Positions 1 to 14,100 are shown, numbered from the stretch's first letter. The stretch is DNA of 64,000 nt from Nematopogon swammerdamellus (GCA_946902875.1 OX336336.1:25747558-25811557); one strand, 5' to 3'. Notes: generated from the letters alone by a model not told the origin. A program made the numbers and translations.

Positions 1-741
1 TTTCTAAGATGCCCTGTGTGACAGCAAGTAAGAGTGAGCAGAGAGTTTACTTATGTGAGTATAGCACACACTTACTAAAATAAGAAACATCGGCTTTTAG
101 TGAAGGACAGACAATGCCTTACGCCGTACGCAGGCCCTGAGATCGACATCCAGCGCCCCTAGGCAGTTAACAGAGTTAGGACCCTCTTTTTGGCAATTTA
201 GCAAGAGACAAACCTTGGCTGTTCTCCTCTAAAAGCTTATGTTTATTATTTTAATTAAAGTACTGTAAATCTTGTACATGTACTGTACCTTGTACTGTAA
301 ACTCTGTAAACTCTTGTACTGTAAATGTAAACTGTAATCTTTCATGATTTGTCTAACACCTTATTACATGGAGGTTCTAACAGGAAATGAAGTGTAGCAC
401 CGGAGTTGATTTTCAGGTTTTTTATTTAAAACTGAAAACCGCTTTTTCCTTTCCACCATTGACATTCTGAATAGTGAGCCGTTTTCGGGAGAGCATGCAG
501 TGGTAACTCAAGGACTTTTGTCAATAGTGACAGCTTTCGTGACATCACCAAGCGTAACCAAACACCAGGGTCGTGAATACAATTTGTGAAAAACTTCAAT
601 GGGCACAAGTTGGAGCCGAGTGCTACAGATGTTTGCGTCTTTCACCAAGTATAACCAAGTATATTGCAAGTGTTGGTTGTGCGAGCGCAGGACCTAACCC
701 ATCTCGTGACGAACTAAAAACTCAAAAGGAGTTCTGAAATC
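1..741. other. AT-rich non-coding sequence
   Basis: No coding exon is visible. At about 262-340 a short degenerate tandem repeat built on tactgtaaa occurs. If the minus-strand Ect2 gene continues past its last visible exon at 1989, this is intron or 3' flank of that gene. Confidence 0.5.
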
Positions 742-903
742 AATTCTGGAGCTGAAGATCCCTCAAGAACTGAGGAAATGCGGCAGAAACAAAAGTGGTT
801 TTTTTTCCGTCAGCGTGTTTCTATCGCCATTCAGAGGGGGAATGCTGCGTCCGTCCTAGGGACAATGTGTTTGGTCCCTATAGAGGAAATCTTTTATTTA
901 TAA
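742..903 (+). pseudogene. C-terminal fragment of an unidentified repeated ORF (GNAASVLGT family)
   Basis: An open stretch ending in a TAA stop reads ...KWFFFRQRVSIAIQRGN, then AASVLGT, and finishes EEIFYL-stop. A second copy at 54913-55034 ends the same way: FFFQRIWLVIQ, GNAASVLGS, then DEIFYLQ-stop. Two unlinked copies sharing the tail and stop position show a dispersed coding element whose 3' end is kept. The parent family is not identified; a DNA-transposon ORF is one possibility. No upstream part of the ORF is readable here. Confidence 0.5.
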
Positions 904-1988
904 GGTGTGTTTATTAATTTGTTTGTAATCATTCCTGTACTGGAATACATGAGTTTTAAAGTGTATCGATGGATTCCGTCAACAATAAATCTTTTTGGTG
1001 ATAGTTTCAATAATAAATATTTTTATCAATTCCGGATGAGTCCAGCAGAAACGGTTAGAGGAACGCAACTGCAGTAACGTTTCATCCCTATGCCAAAATC
1101 ACTGTTTAGACAGTGATTTTGGCAAGAGGACAAAATTATCAACAACTCGCGGCTGTGGGGCTTCACATTAAACCACAGAGCATTAAATAACTAATAGAAG
1201 TGGCGTAATGACTCGTTGTGTGTACCACAAGTGAACTTATCTCCTATCATTTGATCTGTTGGTATCAGTCGCCGGTCATTAATGGTAGGGAATCCATCAA
1301 GCGAAAAAAAAAAACAAAAGTTAAATGCCTTATTGCAGTGCCAAAATTACAGCCGCACAAAGAATTTGTCTTAAATATGCTAAATTGTAACTTAAGGTCA
1401 TGAAAACTGACCAATTGTTTGTATAGGGATTTGGTTAATATGCAATGCTTGCACCAAGGTGGAAGATCAATTTCACGTTTTATTGGAGTGTTAACGGAAT
1501 TTATCCACAGGTTATTAGGCGACACCGTGATGTAAAAATAGTAAAAAAAAAAAACATTTCTAGCCCTCAGAGATTTGGGATGTTTTGGAGAATTTTTCAA
1601 CAAGTACTATGGGCTGGCATAGTTGCAAGGCGACTAAAGTCCTATTCAAATAAATCAGAAAAAAAAGTTAATAAGTCATCATGCCACTTCTACTAGTATT
1701 TAATGTTCTGTGGAGAATCAAACTTTTTGACATTCTCGCGATTCAAGAAGAAAACAACAGACATTAGAAGTACAACAGAAAAGGCTTGTTCTTAATTAGT
1801 TTGCCTGTTCCGAAAAGGCACGAATAAATATAAAAAATAAAATATAGGCGGGACACAGGTGCCGGTGCGGTGGTGCCGACACATATAGTAAAGCCTATCC
1901 GCCGCGACGCGCAACGCATCCTCACGAGCAACGCGGCGGCCACGCGGCACTGGCACTGGTGTCCCCCCGCCGCCGCGCGGGCACTCAC
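904..1988. other. Non-coding sequence with one perfect hairpin
   Basis: AT-rich sequence without a supportable exon. A perfect 15-bp stem with a 4-base loop lies at 1091-1124 (tgccaaaatcactgt and its complement). I looked here for the C-terminal exon of the Ect2 gene and found none. Confidence 0.5.
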
Positions 1989-2143
1989 TGCGTCCGCCTT
2001 GCACACAGTGTTGGCCATCTGCCGGCAGAGCTGCCGCAGGAACTGGCCCTTGTCCGCCGCCTCGTCCGTGATCATGAACGAGTACAGCTTCTCCTTCAGC
2101 TCCTGGTTGCTGCGGCACATCAGCGCAAACACGTTGTGACAAT
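1989..2143 (-). CDS. pbl: Ect2 exon 13 of those seen: end of PH domain
   Basis: Encodes DCHNVFALMCRSNQELKE through LCRQMANTVCKADA, the C-terminal helix of the PH domain and its exit. Acceptor is tttacag before ATTGTCAC; donor is GTGAGT after GCGGACGCA. It begins with the last two bases of the D codon supplied by the exon at 2629 and ends in phase 0. At least one more coding exon should follow to the left, because animal ECT2 has a basic Ser/Thr-rich tail after this point. Confidence 0.93.
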
Positions 2144-5100
2144 CTGTAAACCACAAACAAACATGGGTGGCTGTGCCGTGAGACCAACGGTGCAGAGCTT
2201 GCGCGGCGGGTGGCCGAGTGGTTAGGGCATCGGCCTCTCATGCGAGAGGTCCGAGGTTCGAATCCGGTCGGCGTGAACCAATGAGTTTTTCTGACGAAAA
2301 AAATTACATGCATACCTACACCTGCTGCTTCACCGTTCGGAACCGGTGTAACCTTCCCTTCTTACCTTACTAGGTGGTAAGGTTCAAGCCGCCCGGATTG
2401 GTACAACCGCACTGAATGAAACGTCGGTCGAAACGGCTATGTAAACAGTTCGTGTTTTCCGTTAAGTTCAGTGTAGCCGATATGAAATAAAGGGAAGCAC
2501 TGACATGGCACCTAGTTCACCCAATGTTATGGGGTGACATCACAGATGTTGTACGTGATGTAGCCAACCGTGTCAGTTTCCATAACAAAAAAAAAACAAA
2601 TGTGATGAAGTGAGGACTAGGCGCGTACCTTCACTCTCTCGTATGTCGACGACGCGCTTCACCGTGCTGAGGGGCATGAGGGAGATGTGCCGGTAGGGCT
2701 TGCTGGCGCCGAGCCGCGGGGCGCCGCTAGTGCCGTTGCTGCCCGTCGGACTCTTGCTGTTGAACGCCTGCACAATTAAAAAGAAACATTTATAAACACA
2801 TACATACATACAACACGCTGTTATACAGACAATCGTACCGTGTGGTGTCGGTACTTAAAAAGAATAATCCGACTGCATCTCTCCTCGTGCATGTAGTAAA
2901 AGGGGACTAAGGGATAAGGGCAAGATGCCGTACTGTGTGGGGTCGGTACTTAATAAGAATAGTCCCACTGCATCTCTCCACGTGCATGTCGTAAAAGGCG
3001 ACTAAGGGATAAGCGGCCTGCAGACACCCCGGTCGACTTGTGGCTTTCATGGAAGACATAGGCTGGCTGGGGTAGCTGGAGACTGCGGGGTTTTGCACGA
3101 AGGTCCCCAACCAAGCGGGATTAGTTTGCAGGCCTAGAGCCAACCCCGAACCAAAACAACAACAACAACAACAACAAGGGCAAGATGCCGTGCTGCTTGA
3201 TAGTTATCTTGTCCGAGCTATTGAGAGATCAGGCTATCAGGTTGCACTGATAATAGGGCTCAGGGGGCCCTAACTCTAACTTCAAATCATAAATAAAAAA
3301 TCCAGACAATCGGGGTAAGCAGAGTAATCGGTATTATGCTGCAAGGATTCTGGTAAATAACAGACCAAAGGATGCAATCGGTTGATTAGGGTCTAATATT
3401 TAAATAATATAAGCCGGAACTATCACAGTGGTGCCGTGACCAGGATCCACTGGACAAACCCCACCACATTTCGGAAAGTATTCGGACAAGATAACTATTA
3501 AGCGCCAAATGAGGCACGAGACCCACCTGCTGCATGACTCGGTGCTACTACCGTCCTGACAGCTCCTTGCTCAGCTCCACCACCTCGCAGCGCGACACGA
3601 ACGTTGGTCGATAGGTTGGTAGGTAGGCGTACGAACCTTGGACCTCTTCTTGCAGACCTCCATGGTGTCGGTGAAGAGGAAGAGCACGAGGTGGTCGCCG
3701 CGCCCCGACAACTCCTTGCTCAGCTCCACCACCTCGCAGCGCGACACAAACGTTGGTCAATAGGTTGGTAGGTAGGCGTACGAACCTTGGACCTCTTCTT
3801 GCAGACCTCCATGGTGTCGGTGAAGAGGAAGAGCACGAGGTGGTCGCCGCGCCCCGACAGCTCCTTGCTCAGCTCCACCACCTCGCAGCGTGACACGAAC
3901 GACCGGTGCGACGATACCAGGTGCGCCTGCATTACGCGACAGCATCATTACTTTATTAGTCACCAGAATTTACTACCAGCAAAGTATTTTTTTTATGGAT
4001 ACGCGAGAGACTTGGCGCCGTCAGCGTGGATTGTTGAGCCGACGACGCCTAAAAGCATTCGCTTTAGAACGGGGGCTGCAAATGCCGTGCCGGCGTGACA
4101 GATGCCTTTTTACGCTTCTCTTGAAAAATCCTAAGTCATACACTGAAGGAAACACATCGGGAGGAAGTTCATTCCAGAGTTTCGCAGTGCGGAAGAAAAA
4201 ATAAATAATGGAGCACTTAGTCCGCAATTTAGGCAGCTCCACAGTATAGGTATGCATTCCCTGTCTGTTACTCGCTCTACAGTCTCTCCAAGAATCTTCA
4301 AGGCCTACAAAGATCGATGCTGAGCTCATATATGGAGGGAGCTTCGAAAACGTCACTTGGGGCTTCCTACAGAATATGGATAGGTAGAGAGAGGGACTGA
4401 TGGTTCCCCGCGTCCTAGTCATCGCAGACTAGCTGAAGAGGGCTTGCCGCGAGCTGAAATGTAACGCATGCTGGAGAACTGCTGAGTGGGCACTAGCTAG
4501 TCCCAACCTCGATTGACACATCCACTTTAGTGTGGACATTGTCCAGTTTGTTTTTGAAAGTATTCACGGAGACAGCATTTACTACTTCACTGGGAAGACT
4601 GTTCCAAGATTCTACAACTCTGTTGGTGAGAAAGTGTCGTCGAGGGTTCTGCTTGGACTGATTTTGATAGAGCGTTTTCGAGTGCCCTCTCAGATTTGTA
4701 GTGTTAGCAAGGGTGAACATATCTTGTAGCCTGGGAACGTTGTAGGCATTCAGAATTTTAAATGTTTCAATGAGATCTCCCCGTTCTCTTCATTCTTGCA
4801 GAGTGCTCAGGCCAAGGTTATCTAGCCGGCTTTCGTAGTTCTTATTTTTCAGTGCAGTTCAATTAATAATAATCAACGCACACAGAACGCACGTTGTTGT
4901 TGCATTGGTTTGGGGTTGGCTCTGGGCCTGCAAACTAGTCCCGCTTGGTTGGGGACCTTCGTGCAAAACCCCGCAATCTCCAGCCAGTCTATGTCTTCCA
5001 TGAAGGCCACAAGTCGACTGGGGCGTCTGCAGACCTCCGCAAAGGAAGATGGAGAACGGAGTATGTCCCTTCGTTGGTTGTCAAGCATACTGCACTCCAA

Positions 5101-8100
5101 CAAAACATGCGGCGGGTGGCCAAGTGGTTTGGGCATCGGTTTCTCATGCGAGAGGTCCGAGGTTCGAATCCGGTCGGTGTGTACCAATGAGTTTTTTCTG
5201 ACGAATAAATTTACGTGCATGCCTACCACCTGCTGCTTCACCGTTCGGAACCGGTGTAAAACTGTAGGTCCCTTCCCTTGCCCCTTACTAGGTGGTAAGC
5301 TCAAATTGTAATCGACTGGGTTGGTACCACCGTACAGGATGTAAGAAGGCCACATAGCAGCCTCGGCTGTGTTCTCCTCTAGTCCAGTATAGCCAGCAAT
5401 CCAGGGAAGTCTCCGGTATGGTACCGACCTTCTCGGAAGTGATATTGGCTGGTCGGAGCATGTGCTTTGGCCCTTCCGGCTCAGCCACACGTACCGGATT
5501 ACATAAACAAAAGACACAGAGCACATTCTGCGCGGACTCACCGGACACTGGTCGATGTCGTTGTAGATGTCGAACATCTGCAGCTGGCCCTCCGTCTTGC
5601 GCTTGTCCTCGTTGATGTGCGACATGGCCTCGCGGAGCCCCGCCAGCGCCGACACCAGCGCTCCGTGGTCCGGGTTGTTCTTGTGCGTGTGCTTTAGGAT
5701 GTCTGCAACGACCGCAGATTAAAAACATTTAAACAGCAAGAATGTTGTTCACACGCAAGGATTCCAGGCAACTAGTCTCTAGATCAACGGTTCCCAATTA
5801 TTTTCGTCTACGGGAACCCTATATGATCGTCCTTCTGTTGGCGGAACACCAAGTCAATTAAAAAAGTTAATTAGCTATTGTGAACATAAAAACTAAATTT
5901 ATTGTGACCTATACCTAATTTTTGATTGATTTTTGGTGTGAGTTGCAAGTAACTTAAAAGTCCAGACAGATGAAGAATCCAAACAAAGCACGGACTGAAG
6001 TCCAAAAATTTTGACTTACATACATACATACATACCACACGCTGTATCCCGACAATCCGGGTAAGCAGAGTAATCGGAGTTGTGCTGCAAGTACTCTTGT
6101 AAATTACAGCACAAAACCGACCACCACGTTTAGCAAAGTATTCGTACAAGATGACTATATCTTCAAGCAGCAAGTAAGGCACGAAGACCTACCTGCTGCA
6201 TGACTGACTAGGTGAAAGAACCGTGCAAAGGTGAGAGGTGGCTAACTTGTCGCCCTTGTTTGTTTGTTTGCTGCCCAGCCTCTTGGGAAGGCGGGTGGGC
6301 CGTTCTCCGCACTGAGACCTCCGCATACTTGTCACCCTTTAGCACGGCATCGTGTCCTTATCCCTCAGTCACACTTTTAGGACATGCACGGGGAGAGATA
6401 CAGAGGGGCTTTTTTCTTTTTAAGTACCGGCCCCACACAAAATTCTTGACTTGTCCGTACAAATGCGGACGTATGGTAACACTATGGTCACCGGTGGACG
6501 TACCGTCGATGAGCAGACTGATGCTGGGTAGCCGCTGCACGGGCCGGATGAGCAGCTCCTGCAGGCTCTGCCGCCCGCACTCGGCTCGCGTCTGACAGAT
6601 CTTCAGGAACGCGTGGAATCTGCAATGCACGCGCGCCGTCTTTATATCGCACGGTAGGCTTGAGCAAACATTGGAGGAATAAATAAGAATTTGTCCCAGT
6701 GCTCCATGATTCGGATTTCATGTAAAAATGTAGGTCCACCAAGTTTTGGCTAGAGGAAAGTGGCCAAAGGCAATAAGCCCGCCCTTGCCACACATTAAGT
6801 GACAAGGGCGGGCAAAAGTGTATCATTATTATTACTCGTACAAAGAGGAAGTATATCTCGGTGAAATTCTGCAGCTTGGTAAACAAGGTCTGCTTAAGGA
6901 GGTGGAGAGACGAATTCAACTGGGCTGCCTTCGGAGAGCTAAAGTTCGTCCCGAGGTCTGACCTTTCGCAAAATTTAAAGACCCGTATATATGACCAGTG
7001 TGTCCTCCCGGTTATGACGTACGGGTGTGAAACGTGGACTCTGACGGTCGCTGTTGTCCAAAGGTTGAAAGTTGCCCAGCGAGCAATGGAGCGAGCCATG
7101 CCATGCTACCGTTGTTGCAGTGAGCTGGGCACGTTAGCCGAAGAGACGACGACCGTTGGAGTAACCGTGTCCTACACTGGAGGCCGTGGTCAGGAAAACG
7201 GAGTGTGGGAAGACCACCCGCCAGACCGGACGACGACAACAACTACGTCGGCGGAAAGCAGCGGTTCCGTATCGCTGAAGGCCGGGAGGACTGGAGGAAA
7301 ATTGAAGGCGTATGTCCAGCAGTGGACGCTTACACGCTGACTGACTGACAGTATTACTCAAGGCACTGCTGACTGCTGTCATTCTGTCGGCTTATGTGCC
7401 GTTTACCTCGGGTTCTCCCGGTCGCACTGCTGCAGCATCTCCTTGGTGTTCTCGAAGAAGTTGACGAAGGGCGGGTAGGCCTTGAGCATGTCCGGCGTGT
7501 ACTTGAGCACCAGCCGCCCGATGCTCACCTCCTCGCTCCAGCGCGTCGACGCGTGCTTCAGCTCCTCCAGCATCCGCCTGCATCCGAGTTCACGTAAACA
7601 GAACATGAGCAAAGAATCGATAGGAGTGAGTGCCGGCAATGAATGAATGAGCTAGAATGCGAGCGGTGAGTGAGTGAGTGAGTGAGACAGCAAATGAAAG
7701 GTCGGTTGAAACGACTATTTCAATAGTTCGTGTTTTCCGTCCAGTTGAGTGTAGGTCCGGCGCGACAAGTAGCCACGTCATGTAGCCAACCGTCAGTTTC
7801 CATAAAAAAAAATGTGAGCTAGTCAGTGAGCTAGTGAGTGCGCACGTAAGTGAGCTAGTGTAAGCCAGTGAGCCAGTTTAAGTCGGTGAGCTAGTGTAAG
7901 TCAGTGAGCTAGTGAGTGAGTGAGCAAGTAAGTGAGCTAGTGAGTATGTGAGAAAGTATGTGAGCTAGTGTAAGCCAGTGAGCCAGTTTAAGTCGAAGCC
8001 AGTGAGCCAGTTTAAGTCGGTGAGCTAGTGTAAGTCAGTGAGCTAGTGAGTGAGTGAGCAAGTAAGTGACCTAGTGTAAGTCATTTAGCTAGTTTAAGTC

Positions 8101-11100
8101 GGTGAGCTAGTGTAAGTTGGTGAGCTAGTGTGAGTGAGTGAGCAAGTGAGCTAGTGAGTGACCTGTGCAGCTCGTAGATGGGCGGCAGGTTGCCGAAGAT
8201 GATCTTGAGCTCTGTGTTGTTGAGCAGCGGCTGCGTCTTGCCGCCCCCGCACTCCTCCTCCGCCATCTCCTCCAGCGGCTGCTTGAACATCTGCACACCA
8301 AATACATTCACATCATTATTTATTTCTTGTCCATCGGCGTCATCAAGCGGCGGGTGGCCGAGTGGTTTGGGCATCGGCTTCTCATGCGAGAGGTCCGAGG
8401 TTCGAATCCGGTCGGCGTGTACCAATGAGTTTTTTTCTGACGAAAAAATTTACGTGCATACCTAAACCTGCTGCTTCACCGTTCGGAACCGGTGTAAAAC
8501 TGTAGGTCCCTTCCCTTGCCCCTTACTAGGTGGTCGGCTCAAATTGTAGCCGACTGGGTTGGTACCACCGTACTGGATGTAAGACGGCCGCATAGCAAGC
8601 TCGGTTGTGTTCTCCGCTAGTCGAGTATAGCCAGCAATCCTAAGGGATGTCTCCGGTATCATTATGATTATGATTTAAAGTGTGAGAGTTAGGGCTCCTG
8701 AGCCGTGTTGTCACTGTGACCTAGGAAGATATATTGTGATCTCTCAAAGGTTTACAGCTCACCCCCAAGTCCGATTTACGCTATGAACCGAGTTATATTC
8801 TTGGGGTTGAGTGCCTGTGGTTGGCATCGGTTAAAAATATAACCCCCAAGAATACGGCTTCTACTGTGAATGAGCACTTGTACCCTGTGGGGCCGGTACT
8901 TTAAAAGAATAGCCCCACTGCATCTCTCCCCGTGTATGTCGTAAAAGGCGACTAAGGGATATGACTCCCTTCTTATATTACTAGGTGGTAGGGTTTAACC
9001 CGCCCGGGTTGGTACCACCGCACCGAATGAAAGGTCGGTCGAAACGGCTATGTAAATAGTTTGTGTTTTCCGTCCAGTTCAGTGTAGCCGGCACGACCGA
9101 AGGGAAGCACTGACGTGGCACCAAGTTCACCCGGTGTTATGGGCTGACATCACGGATGTTGTAGGTGATGTAGACAACCGTGTCAGTTTCCATAAAAAAA
9201 AAAAAAAAACATTCACAAAGGATGTGTACGGGCGTTTCATCCTCTTTTTATGCAGAACCTGCACACCGGTGTGTCGCTAAAGGCCGATTTACATTGGTTT
9301 AGTGTTTAGTAAAGTGGCAAGTGCAAGTACAGTGGCCAGTAGCGAGCGCCTGGACAGTGACTGTTTACACTGCAGCAAGTACAGCGGTATTTCTCCGTCG
9401 AAATGGGACGAGCAACGTCGCGAAATACGTGCGATTTGGCCGTCGTTTTCTTGCAAAAAGACAACACGCGCGAATGTCCTGTTGCGGGTAACTTATGCAC
9501 TGTACTAAATTCGACTGTTTTCACTACGCCAGTGGCGAGTCAAGTGACGCGCGGTGGGGTTGGGCGGGCGCGCGATGGGTGTCACTTGCCCGAAAATTGG
9601 AAGGCGATTCTATTTGGGCCAACTTGCAAGGCACTCGCAAGCCAAGTTGACTCGCTACTGTACATGTCTACTTAACTACAATGTAAATCGGCCTTTAGGC
9701 ACATTCGGTGTATGTGTTTGTTTAGTCTGCAGTGTCCTCTTAAGGTCTTTATTAGGATTCTTAAGTCATTCCGTTTTAGGTTTAATACCTCTGAAGTGAA
9801 TTTACGCGAGTACCCAGAAAGTAGTGCCCTCGTGTGCTTCTGCCCGGGCAGTTGGGACCAGTGCTGCTTGCTTTGGTTGTTGTGTGCCCAGGAGAGTATT
9901 TCCTTCCGGTATGTGCTTTTTAAGTCTCCGGTATGGCACCTACCTTCTTGGAGGACGGTTGGCTGGTCGGAGCATGTGCTGACCCGACCACGTATACCGG
10001 ATTACATAACCAAGTTGAGAGGCCTTATGTCGGCGGGCGATAGGAATACGTACGGTGACGATGGTGTGAAGGATGCCGACGTAGTTGCTCTCCGTCTGCA
10101 GCAGCTCCATGAAGACCTGCTGCCGCGGAGACATCAGCTTCCGCACCACGTTGTCCGGCACCTCCGACTCTGCGCACAGTTACAACACACACACATGTCT
10201 TTATTGTGCTTTTCTTTTTCTTCTGCACTGTTGGAAATCTGACTCGGCGATCGCATGAAAACAGTAAAAATGCACTGTCCGATATCTGTCTGTCAGTCGT
10301 TCAGCGTATATGCGTCTACTCCAATTTTCCTCCACTTCACGTACGGAGCCACTGCTCTCCGCCAACATACTTGATGTTATTGTGCCACCTGGCGGTTGGT
10401 CTTCCCACACTCGGTTTTCCTGTCCGCGGCCGCCAGTGTAGGACACAGTTACTCCAACGCTCGTTGTCTCTTCTGCTGACGTGCCCAGCCCATTGCCACT
10501 TGAGCTTAGCCACCCGGTATCCAATATACTTTGGTGTGTATATGTACCTTGCAATATCTGCTTGCCGTCGGGTGAGGGCGTGCAGTCGAGCAGGTTGCCG
10601 CTGAGGCTGAGCAGCACCGCGTCGCCGACGCTCGAGCGGCGCTTGTTGAGCAGCGCCTCCTTGAGCTCGGCGCCGCGGAACTTGCGCTTGCGCACGCCGC
10701 GCTGCTGCTGCAGCTGGCCCGGCGTCGCCGAGCCGCCCGCGCCGCCCGCCGGCGACTCGCCCGCCTCGCCCGTCGCCGCCGCCGACAGCGACGAGCGCCG
10801 CGACGCCTCCGTCGCCCACTCCAGGTACTGAGCGCACACACACGACGCACATTACTAAATTATCTATAGTCTGTTTTTTTGGAAGACGGAGGAAAGTGAC
10901 GTTTAGAGTGTTGCCAGTTGCTGCCAAATTTTAAATAGGCATGTAGTTGCTATCGATACTTTTATCGATTGATTAACTAATGAAATGCCGTAAACTCATA
11001 TATTTTTACCTAATTGTGGATTTAATTGACAACACATTAAGCTAAATCTAGCTAGAAAAATGTTAAGTTTAAGGCAGCGCCACAGGTAGCGCATAATATG

Positions 11101-14100
11101 TGTGAAGGTGTGTCGTGTAAAAGTCGATACTATTTTCATCGACTACAATCACTAGTGAAATATTTGTTCAATATACTAAATTTTACATATGTACACTTAA
11201 AAAGAATAGCCCCACTGCATCTCTCCCCGTCGCATGTCGTAAAAGTCGACTAAGGGATAAGAAAATTCGTCAGCCTCGGTAGCTCAGTGGCGCGGTTGGT
11301 TAGTCAACTGTTATTAAGCAACGCTGAGCGCGGTCAGTGATTGGATGGGTGACCGCTCGACCGTTGGAGGCTGACTGTGGTTCGGATTCCACATTAAACT
11401 GTAGGTCCCTTCCCTTCTTACCTTACTAGGTGGTAGGGTTTATCCCGGCCGGGTTGGTACCACCGCACTGAACGAAACGTCGGTCGAAACGGCTATGTAA
11501 ATAGTTCGTGTTTTCCGTCCAGTTTAGTGTAGCCGACATGAAATGAAGGGAAGCACTGACATGGCACCTAGTTCACCCTGTGTTATGGGCTGACATCACG
11601 GATGTTGTAGGTGATGTAGCCAACCGTGTCAGGTTCCATAAAAAAAAAAAAATGTACATAGACACAATACACTCTATCCCGACAATAGGGGTGAAAAGAG
11701 TAATCGGTTTTGTGCTGCAAAAACTTGGGTAAATTACAGCACAACACCAAACATCACGTTCAGGAAAATATTCAGACAATATAATAAATAAGGCACACAG
11801 ACCCACCCGCTGCATGACTCGGTGGAAAGACCGCGCCAAGGCGAGAGGTGCTAACCTGTCGCCCTTTAGCACGGCATCTCGTCCTTATCCCTTAGGAGCC
11901 TTTTACGATATGCACGGTGAGTGATGCAGTGGGCATATTCTTTTTTAATACTGGCGGTCCCACACGGTAAATGTTAATTTAATTGAATGTATTGGATAAG
12001 GTTTAAACACTGAAGAGAAACGGCGGTGGATACTCACGTCTTTAAATAGGTAGTCCTTCTCATCCTGGGCCTCCTCGTTCTGTACGGACGCCCAGAACCA
12101 CTCGGCCTTCACAACCTGCACGCGCGGCGGGCACTCGGGCAGCGTAGCCGTACTGTGCTCGTCCACTACCTGAGGCCAGTCAGTATATTATTATTATTTC
12201 TTATAATAAAGGAGGATGGGCAAAAATGTATGGGAGTTGGTCTAACAATGAATTATACACGGTGTTGCAACCCCAACCGTAAAACCAGAAAGGGGGTGAT
12301 TCTGTACGTGAAATAGAACAACTTTTGTTCTACGACTTTTTAATTTAGAGAAAAAAAATGTTTTGCTCCTTACATTTTGAGAATAGGTATTTAAAATTTG
12401 TATAAAAAAAATTTTTTTTTTTGTTTCAAAAATTTTTTTTTCGCCACAGACGTTTAGTTTCACATATAGAATAACCCCCTTATGTCAGTTAAATATATTA
12501 CGGGGGCAACGCAACACCGTGTATATCAATAGAAAGGTCTTTCCAAGAAAACCATTTTGTCCAAACATACCTAACATCTATTGTTAGTACTTGAGGAGTT
12601 ATATCACTTTTAAGTTCTATAAACATAGAACCTTATCATAGTAATATGCTTACCTCTGTACGATGATCATCGTTCTAGGAAGGGTAAGTACTTAGAGCGA
12701 AACAGTTCCAAAATGATCGAGCAGTATTAAAACTGTATATTGTATTTTAATCATTACGGTTTCAATACCCCCTCGGTCATTTTGGAACTGTTTCGCTCTA
12801 AGTACTTACCCTTCCTAGAACGATGATCATCGTACAGAGGTAAGCATATTACTATGATAAGGTTCTATGTTTATACATCTTAAAAGTGATATAACTCCTA
12901 AAGTACTAATAATTGACGTTGGCTGCCATACTAAAAAATGTTCTACATAAATCAACCTTTCCATTGATATAACACTCACAGCTAGAGGAGGGGTAGACCA
13001 AAACGCTCATTCTCCTTCATACCTACTAATTTTATTCTAGACTTGATAAATATAAGAATAAAATATTTACCTAGATGACCTACACACTAGTTGTAGGTAA
13101 TGTAAATAGGCAGAGTGATCAACTTCATATGATTGATTTTTAACACGTTTTTTTTGTACTCGTACTTATATGCATGCAATCCTGTTGTTAAAAATCGGTT
13201 CACCCCACAGAGCATCAAATGCGCGCGCCCGCCCCTCCTAGAGGCGCCCTGAGCGCGATTTCTCTACAAGGCCGTTGAAGCCTGTGGGCGTGGCCTATGA
13301 CTTACATATGTGTGTTGTGCGTGTGCATTTGTTTTGTGCGTGTGCCTAACTTGCTCCTCTTTGTGTGTAGTGTCGATACTAGCACACACACACACACACA
13401 CATACGAAGCGCTAGCAGCACTGCGTGTAGTTTTTGGGTTTCAAATATTATCGCTTAGGGCGTCTCTAGTAGGGGGCGCGCGCGGTAGGTATTTGATGCT
13501 CTGTGGTTCACCCAGTCGAAAGTTCTGAGGGGACAAACATTAAAAAAAAAAAATACAGTCGAACTGAGAACCTCCTCCTTTTTTTGAAGTCGGTTAAAAG
13601 AAGGTAGATCCCCATCAGCTGTAGTAAATGAGTAAATTCACATAATTGAAGAAGAGTGAAATAAAATCCTTATATTAATAATAAATAATCCTCGTAATGT
13701 TTTTGAATAATTATTTTCTATTAATGCATGATGAGTACATGTGATAGTGATTCCTGATGATAATAAGATAATTGGGACGAATTGGGGGGGTCCACTTAGT
13801 ATGTGAACAGTCCCTGATTCTAAAATCACAACTTGAAAAATCTACATACATACATATCACACACGCTGAATCCCGACAATCGGGGGTAAGCAGATTAATC
13901 GGTGTTGTGCTGCAAGAACTCTGGTAAATTACAGCACCACACCGACCACCACGTTTCGCAAATTATTCGAACAAGATTCAATCGATCAAGCAGCAAGTAA
14001 GGCACGTGCTGCATGACTCGGTGGAAGTACCGTGCCAAGGTGAGAGGTGGCGAGCCTGTCGCCCTTTAGCACGGCATCTTGTCCTTATCCCTTAGTCGCC

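Noticed and set aside
2205..2275. Functional tRNA genes at 2205, 5110, 8347 and 42185
   Set aside because: Each is followed by (or is part of) a SINE body, stems are imperfect, and the same head recurs with the same mismatches.
3637..3750. Middle PH-exon copy as a mutually exclusive alternative exon
   Set aside because: It has a donor but no AG acceptor and lacks the first third of the exon, so it cannot replace the real one.
6861..7340. A 159-residue host gene
   Set aside because: Its first half is RTE reverse-transcriptase tail and its second half is the same sequence read out of frame.
10337..10927. Arg/Ala-rich minus-strand frames around 10.5-10.9 kb
   Set aside because: They overlap the Ect2 linker exon (10548-10827) in the wrong frame, and the low-complexity Arg runs come from GCG/CGC-rich codons.
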